Origin: 66-474 sp036278635
GTDB lineage: Bacteria > Pseudomonadota > Gammaproteobacteria > Xanthomonadales > Rhodanobacteraceae
DNA length: 64,000 nucleotides
Direction of reading: 5' to 3'
Assembly (NCBI GenBank): GCA_036278635.1
Contig: DASUKQ010000165.1
Location: 1-64,000 of the forward strand
Below the pieces are notes generated by a model. It was not told where the DNA came from, did not search any database, and saw only the letters and a program-made list of their open reading frames with translations. This document shows positions 59,705 through 64,000 of the stretch, in pieces. Every line of letters begins with the position of its first letter. The stretch's first letter is position 1. A program made the position numbers and the translations under genes.

Positions 59705-60874
59705 TCACGCGTCGCGCGGCGGAGCCGCGGCGAGTTCCTGATACAGCGCGAGTACGCTCGCCTGCATGTCGGCGAGGTGATAGCGCTGCAGCGGTGCGAT
59801 CGGCGGCGCGCGGCCGAGCAATTCGGCAGCCCGGACGATCAGCTTGTCGACGTCGCCCACCGGTATCCGGCCCGCCGGATACAGTTCAGCCAGCAATTCG
59901 CCGACCCCGCCGTGGGCATACCCGAGCACGGGACGGCACAGCGACAACGCCTCGATCACGGTGCGACCGAAGCTTTCCGGCTTGTTGGAGAGCTGCAGGA
60001 CGAGATCCGAGACCGCGAACACGTCGCGCACGTCGTTGCGGGGCGGCGAAAACGCCACGATGTCGGCGACCTTCCGGGTTTGCGCCAACTCCTGCATCTC
60101 GCGCAGATACGCCTCGCGCCCGCGTTCGGCGATGCCGAGCAGCAGCAGCCGCGCATCGATGCCGCGTTCGCGCAAGCCGTGGACCAGCGCGATCGCGTCG
60201 GCATGCCCCTTCAGCCGCGTGCCGCGACCCGGCAAGGTCAGCAACGGGGCTCCGGTGAGCTGAGGGTATTCCTCGAAGAATTGGGCACGCCAGGCCGCCT
60301 CGGGCCGATAGCCGTAAGCGAAGACTTCCGGATCGATCCCGCGTGGAATGACGGTGAGCTTCGTCGTATCCACCCGCGGGTAATGGCTCAACACGAAATC
60401 ACGGACCGTCTGCGAAACCGCGATGATGCGGTCGCCGCGGGTCATGATGCCACTCCACATGCCGGGCGAGTTGAGCCCGTGCACCGTGGTGACGAAACGC
60501 GGGCGCGGCCGCATGCCGCGCAGCGCAAACCAGGCCAGCCACGCCGGCACCCGCGAGCGCACGTGCACGATGTCCGGGCCGATCCCGGCCAACATGCGGC
60601 GCAATGTGCCGATCCGCGTCAGGCTGCGCAGCGACTTGGAACCGATGTCCAGGGTGAGGTGTTCGCTGCCTTCGGCTTGCAGCCGCTCGACCAGCCGACC
60701 GCCACCGGAGATGACCACAGAGCGATGCCCCGCCGCGACCAACGCGCGCGCCACTTCCAGCGTCGAGCGTTCCGCGCCGCCGGTTTCCAGTGCCGGTAGC
60801 AGCTGGACGACGGTCAGACGGCGGACTGAGGCGGCGGGCTCGATCACGAATCCCTGCGGAAGGGCATCGGACAT
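59705..60874 (-). CDS. Glycosyltransferase family 4
   Basis: The 389-residue GT-B enzyme has the N-terminal VVQLLPALETGGAERSTLEV, the central DIVHVRSRVPAWL, and the C-terminal donor site NKPESFGRTVIEALSLCRPV with the E-x7-E motif, followed by GYAHGGVGELL. It fits LPS or exopolysaccharide assembly and lies 35 bases upstream of the O-antigen ligase gene on the same strand. MSDALPQGF at 60874 is preferred to the ATG at 60907. The sugar specificity is unknown. Confidence 0.92.
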   Translation of the reverse strand: MSDALPQGFVIEPAASVRRLTVVQLLPALETGGAERSTLEVARALVAAGHRSVVISGGGRLVERLQAEGSEHLTLDIGSKSLRSLTRIGTLRRMLAGIGPDIVHVRSRVPAWLAWFALRGMRPRPRFVTTVHGLNSPGMWSGIMTRGDRIIAVSQTVRDFVLSHYPRVDTTKLTVIPRGIDPEVFAYGYRPEAAWRAQFFEEYPQLTGAPLLTLPGRGTRLKGHADAIALVHGLRERGIDARLLLLGIAERGREAYLREMQELAQTRKVADIVAFSPPRNDVRDVFAVSDLVLQLSNKPESFGRTVIEALSLCRPVLGYAHGGVGELLAELYPAGRIPVGDVDKLIVRAAELLGRAPPIAPLQRYHLADMQASVLALYQELAAAPPRDA

Positions 60875-60941
60875 GCAGAAAGGCTTGCAAGAATCACGCC
60901 CGGCCACGCCGGTCGCACCACCCCGGACCCGAACGGGCGAT

Positions 60942-61163
60942 TCAGATTTCGGAATGCTTCAGGACGAACGTGGACCCGCAATACGGACACAACGTTTCGC
61001 CGCCATCGTCGACGATCGGCAGGTAGATGCGCGGATGCGAATTCCACAGCGTCATTTCGGGCAACGGGCAGGCCAGCGGCAAGTCCGCCGCGGTCACTTC
61101 GTAGCGGCGCTTGGCGTTGGCGGGCTCACCCACGGGGAAGGAGGGAGACGGCAGCGAAGGCAT
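60942..61163 (-). CDS. CHCC zinc-finger domain protein
   Basis: The 73-residue protein has the zf-CHCC pattern: Cys in LACPLPEM, His in WNSHPRIYLP, and the pair ETLCPYCGSTFVL. Bacterial relatives of this mitochondrial complex I-subunit (NDUFS6-like) domain are short and of unknown role. It lies 67 bases upstream of the GT4 gene on the same strand and may be its operon leader. Confidence 0.9.
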   Translation of the reverse strand: MPSLPSPSFPVGEPANAKRRYEVTAADLPLACPLPEMTLWNSHPRIYLPIVDDGGETLCPYCGSTFVLKHSEI

Positions 61164-61423
61164 GCTTCAAATCCACGGGATCGACCGGGCCAATTCTAGC
61201 GCACCGCACGGCCGGGCGATTTCCACCGCGGCGCAAGTCCGCGTCCAGCGGAACCGGCTCGACCACGGCCAGGCCACGCAGCGCGTCCGCGAGGCCAGCA
61301 AGCGTGACACGATCGGGACCCCGAGCGAATGCGATCGCCGCCCGTCATCGTCGTCCGGGACCGGCATCCGCGTGCGGCGACTCCCGCATAATCGTGGCAC
61401 CGCCGTTGAGAACCGGACCCCCG
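61164..61423. other. Divergent region between the zinc-finger and ELM1-like genes
   Basis: 260 bp without a supported gene and without the listed repeats; overlapping ORFs are shadows. It should contain both divergent promoters, but no clear hexamer pair is seen. Confidence 0.35.
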
Positions 61424-62380
61424 ATGCCCAACCCGCCACGCACCGCCTGGGTCATCAGCGACGGGGCTGCCGGCAACGAGCGCCAGGCGTTGGCGCTGGC
61501 GTCCGCGCTCGGCACCTCGGCGAGGGTCCTGTCGCTGCCGTTGCGGGCGCCATGGCAATGGGTCGCGCCGCGCCGTCTGCCCGGCGGACGACTGGCGCTG
61601 GTACCCCGCGACCGCGCGGCATTCGCTCCGCCATGGCCCGATGTGGCCATCGGCTGCGGGCGCAGCGCCGCGTTGTTGACCCGCATGTTGCGCGGCTTGT
61701 CGCGCGGCCATTGCTACACCGTGCAGATCCTCGATCCGCGCATCGACCCACGCCATTGGGATGCGGTGGTCGCACCCCGCCACGACCGCCTCGAAGTCCC
61801 GAACGTGCTGACCACGCTGGGCTCGCTCAATCAGGTCGACGATGGCTGGCTCGCGTCGGGGCGCGGGGCGTTTCCCGATTTTGCAACGCTGTCGCGTCCG
61901 CGCATCGCGCTGCTGGTCGGCGGGCCGCGCCGTGGCATCGAATTCGATGCGACGCTGTCGCGGCGGCTTGCCGGGATGGTGCGCGACCTCGCGGAAGGGG
62001 GCAGCGTGCTCGCCACCACGTCGCGCCGCACTCCGGCCGCTTTCACCGCGGCACTGCGTGACGAACTCGCGGATTTTCGCGGCATGTTCTGGGATGGCGA
62101 GGGCGCCAATCCCTACCCCGGCCTGCTCGGCTGGGCCGATCGCATCGTGGTGACGCCGGACTCGGTCAACATGCTGTCGGAGGCCTGCGCGACCGGCGTA
62201 CCGGTCCACACCGCCACCACCACGCCATTGCCCGACAAGCTCGCGCGTTTCCATGCGGCGCTGCGCGGGCAAGGCTTGCTGACCGATCCGGATGAACCTC
62301 GCGGTGACGTGCCGCCGCTGCGCGAAACGCAGGCCATCGCAGCGGCACTGCGCAAACGCATGGCGGCACGCACGCCTTGA
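61424..62380 (+). CDS. ELM1/DUF1022 (mitochondrial fission ELM1-like) family protein
   Basis: The 318-residue protein has the family start TAWVISDGAAGNERQALALA, RHWDAVVAPRHDRLEVPNVL, LVGGPRRGIEFDATLSRRL and DRIVVTPDSVNMLSEACATG, the last resembling GT-B nucleotide-sugar sites. ELM1-like proteins have a GT-B-like fold, and bacterial ones are usually next to envelope genes as here. Activity is not established. The start at 61424 is set by homology. Confidence 0.9.
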   Translation: MPNPPRTAWVISDGAAGNERQALALASALGTSARVLSLPLRAPWQWVAPRRLPGGRLALVPRDRAAFAPPWPDVAIGCGRSAALLTRMLRGLSRGHCYTVQILDPRIDPRHWDAVVAPRHDRLEVPNVLTTLGSLNQVDDGWLASGRGAFPDFATLSRPRIALLVGGPRRGIEFDATLSRRLAGMVRDLAEGGSVLATTSRRTPAAFTAALRDELADFRGMFWDGEGANPYPGLLGWADRIVVTPDSVNMLSEACATGVPVHTATTTPLPDKLARFHAALRGQGLLTDPDEPRGDVPPLRETQAIAAALRKRMAARTP

Positions 62381-62420
62381 CCATCCTGGGCGCTCCCTCG
62401 TGAAAATGGCCCGCAAGTCG

Positions 62421-62745
62421 GTCGCGCGCAAGCGCGCTCCCACGAAAGCGGCTCGGCAGGAGCGCGCCTGCGCGCGATTGGCTACCAACAATGCGACGCA
62501 AAGATCGTGCCGGTCGCCTGCAGGCAGGCTCCTGCACAAGCAAGCCGTGGCGTAACAATTCGCGTCCTGCGGTATTCGCCTTCCACCGCAGGAGCGCGCC
62601 TGCGCGCGATTGACTACCAACCATGCGACGCAAAGATCGTGCCGGTCGCCTGCAGGCAGGCTCCTGCACAAGCAAGCCGTGGCGTAACAATTCGCGTCCT
62701 GCGATATCCGCCTTCCACCGCAGGAGCGCGCCTGCGCGCACGGGA
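62421..62745. repeat. Gene-free 385 bp: 132-bp tandem repeat built on family A
   Basis: Unit one is 62459-62590 and unit two 62591-62722, followed by a partial third from 62723; the period is exactly 132 bp and the two full copies differ at only a few positions. Each unit holds GGAGCGCGCCTGCGCGCG, an inverted GCCGGTCGCCTGCAGGCAGG with CTCCTGC, and CAAGCCGTGGCGTAACAATT. A further inverted element, GTCGCGCGCAAGCGCGCTCC (62421-62440), precedes them. Short ORFs crossing both copies are artefacts of the repeat. Confidence 0.92.
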
Positions 62746-62765
62746 GAAGCGAAACGGATCCCACC

Positions 62766-64000
62766 CTACGCTGCGAAATCGAAACCCGCGCGGCGCGCGA
62801 CATCCAGCACCTTGGCACAGCGCGCATCCAGCACGAGGTCCCGCGGCACCACCCGGTGCTGGCCGGCGAGCGTCGCCGACAGGGCGCGCGCAAGCAGCTC
62901 TGCGTGCGCAACGTGCAAGGCCTCCACGTCTTCGCCGGACAACACCCCGGCGCGCGCGCAGGCCGCAAGCAGACGCGGCGTGTCGCCATGGACGGCCAGA
63001 TCGGGCTCCGCGTGCGCGTGGACCAGCACCAGCCCCTGCAGCAGGAACTGGATGTCCAGCAACGCACCGGCGCCCTGCTTGAGATCAAGGTAACCAGCAT
63101 TGGAGCGGTCGCGCTGGCCCCGCCATTCCGCGCGCATCCGGCGCACGTCCGCGATCACCTGCGCAGGCGCACGCTCGCGCCGCATGATCTCACCGCGTTC
63201 GCGCGCGAAGGCCTCGCCCAACGCGACGTCGCCCGCCACCATGCGCGCGCGCACCAGCGCCTGTTGCTCCCAGGTCCAGGCGCGTTCGCGCTGGTAGGCG
63301 ATGAACGCCGACAGGCTCGCGACCAGCAGCGATTTGCCGCCATCGGGGCGCAACCGGGTGTCGACTTCGTACAACCGTCCGCCGCGCGTCGACGCCGACA
63401 GCCAGTGCACCACCCGCTGTGCCAGTCGCGCGTACCAGCGCGCGCCGTCCAGCGGCCGTGCGCCATCACTGCTCGCCTCGCCGCGCGCGGGATCGTAGAC
63501 GAACACGAGGTCGAGATCGGAATTGAAGCCGAGCTCCCCGCCGCCCAGGCTGCCGTAACCCAGTACCGCGATGCCGCTGCCTGCGCCCGGCGGGTGGCCA
63601 TGTTGGGCGTCCAGCTCGCGCTCGGCGAGGTCCAGCACCGCGCCGACCACGGCGTCGGCGAGTTCCGCCAACGCACGCGCCGTCGCGATGGCATCGACAT
63701 CGCCATCGCGGAACGCAAGTCCGGTGCGCATACGATAACTGCCACGCCATTCGGCGATCGCCGCGAGCACCGCCTCGGGATCCCCGCCCGCCTGCGCGGC
63801 CACGAGTTGCTGCCCGAGTTCCGCGCGCAGGTTCGCGACGCCGCGGGCGAGGTATTCCACGCGCGGCGCCAGCACGTCGTCGAGCAGCAGCGGCTGCGCG
63901 ATCACGCGTTCGGCCAGGAATGCACTGTCCGCGCACAACGTCGCCACCCGTTCCCGCGCGGCGGGTTGTTCCTGCAGCAACGCGAGATACGCCGAACGCC
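62766..64000 (-). CDS. glnE: Bifunctional glutamine synthetase adenylyltransferase/deadenylase (partial, N-terminus outside window)
   Basis: About 411 C-terminal codons of GlnE, which adenylylates and deadenylylates glutamine synthetase under P-II control. The second nucleotidyltransferase domain is clear: GYGSLGGGELGFNSDLDLVF (Gly-Ser and metal Asp-x-Asp), RLYEVDTRLRPDGGKSLLV, and the helical tail with GYLDLKQGAGALLDIQFLLQ. The frame is open past base 64000, so the first catalytic domain is outside. The protein ends AGFDFAA. glnB, its upstream signal, is in the same window at 38649. Confidence 0.95.
   Translation of the reverse strand, partial: RSAYLALLQEQPAARERVATLCADSAFLAERVIAQPLLLDDVLAPRVEYLARGVANLRAELGQQLVAAQAGGDPEAVLAAIAEWRGSYRMRTGLAFRDGDVDAIATARALAELADAVVGAVLDLAERELDAQHGHPPGAGSGIAVLGYGSLGGGELGFNSDLDLVFVYDPARGEASSDGARPLDGARWYARLAQRVVHWLSASTRGGRLYEVDTRLRPDGGKSLLVASLSAFIAYQRERAWTWEQQALVRARMVAGDVALGEAFARERGEIMRRERAPAQVIADVRRMRAEWRGQRDRSNAGYLDLKQGAGALLDIQFLLQGLVLVHAHAEPDLAVHGDTPRLLAACARAGVLSGEDVEALHVAHAELLARALSATLAGQHRVVPRDLVLDARCAKVLDVARRAGFDFAA

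Noticed and set aside
62459..62745. Small repeated proteins encoded across the 132-bp units
   Set aside because: The frames exist only because the DNA is duplicated; 132 is a multiple of three, so any open frame repeats. No ribosome site or family match.

Overview
The window is high-GC DNA whose gene content and gene orders point to a gammaproteobacterium of the order Xanthomonadales, probably the Rhodanobacteraceae/Xanthomonadaceae. The lptM-dapF-DUF484-xerC string, hslVU followed by a DUF971 gene, the glnB/ubiK/comM neighbourhood, an HslV with a short residue extension before its catalytic Thr, a TPR-sulfotransferase, and GTAGGAGC and GTCATCCCGG intergenic repeats all fit. Genus cannot be fixed from this. 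I see no prophage, insertion sequence, CRISPR array, tRNA or rRNA. It reads as ordinary chromosome, densely coded on both strands, with intergenic DNA very rich in short repeats.

Layout. 1-12.6 kb: pirin (cut by the window edge), DUF4336, UPF0149, xthA, GPP34, prlC/opdA, a cyclic-nucleotide-binding patatin phospholipase, a gamma-carbonic anhydrase, aroE, a small membrane protein, and a divergent RimK-like ATP-grasp/GNAT pair. 12.7-21.4 kb: a Sel1-repeat exported protein behind a promoter flanked by two dyads, lptM-dapF-DUF484-xerC, a TPR-sulfotransferase and a TonB-dependent receptor. 21.6-31 kb: hslVU with DUF971, a GFA protein, a SNF2 helicase, secB-gpsA, rpmB-rpmG. 31-41.7 kb: two unknown envelope proteins, an acyl-CoA desaturase, a four-gene GldA/F/G-type ABC operon, mutM, glnB, ubiK, comM and a GIY-YIG protein.

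41.9-47.2 kb is the most unusual part. An NHLP-type RiPP precursor gene (43205-43462) lies between a SagB-type dehydrogenase (41920-43104, divergent) and a membrane-anchored class III nucleotide cyclase with TPR repeats (43487-46027, convergent). Immediately upstream of the cyclase, on the same strand, is a diguanylate cyclase with a cyclic-nucleotide-binding domain. The set matches the poorly understood 'peptide modification system' described bioinformatically in Xanthomonadales. No YcaO cyclodehydratase, peptidase or exporter is in view, and the precursor's C-terminal tail has almost no residues that azole chemistry could use.

47.4-64 kb: aceB-aceA (glyoxylate bypass) with a divergent LysR regulator, a probable lipoprotein, a PlsC-like acyltransferase coupled to arfB, an unknown protein, rep helicase, and an envelope/LPS block (LpxL-like acyltransferase, GT2, O-antigen-ligase-like protein, GT4, CHCC zinc finger, ELM1-like protein), ending inside glnE.

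The second theme is repeats. At least six families sit between genes. Several reach into coding sequence: GTAGGAGC repeats give prlC its tail and stop, and give the gamma-carbonic anhydrase and xerC their TAG stops; GTAGGTTGGG ends a convergent pair; and heptameric CGGGACC/T tracts encode the C-terminal tails of HslV, the LpxL-like protein and the GT2 and crowd the start of aroE.
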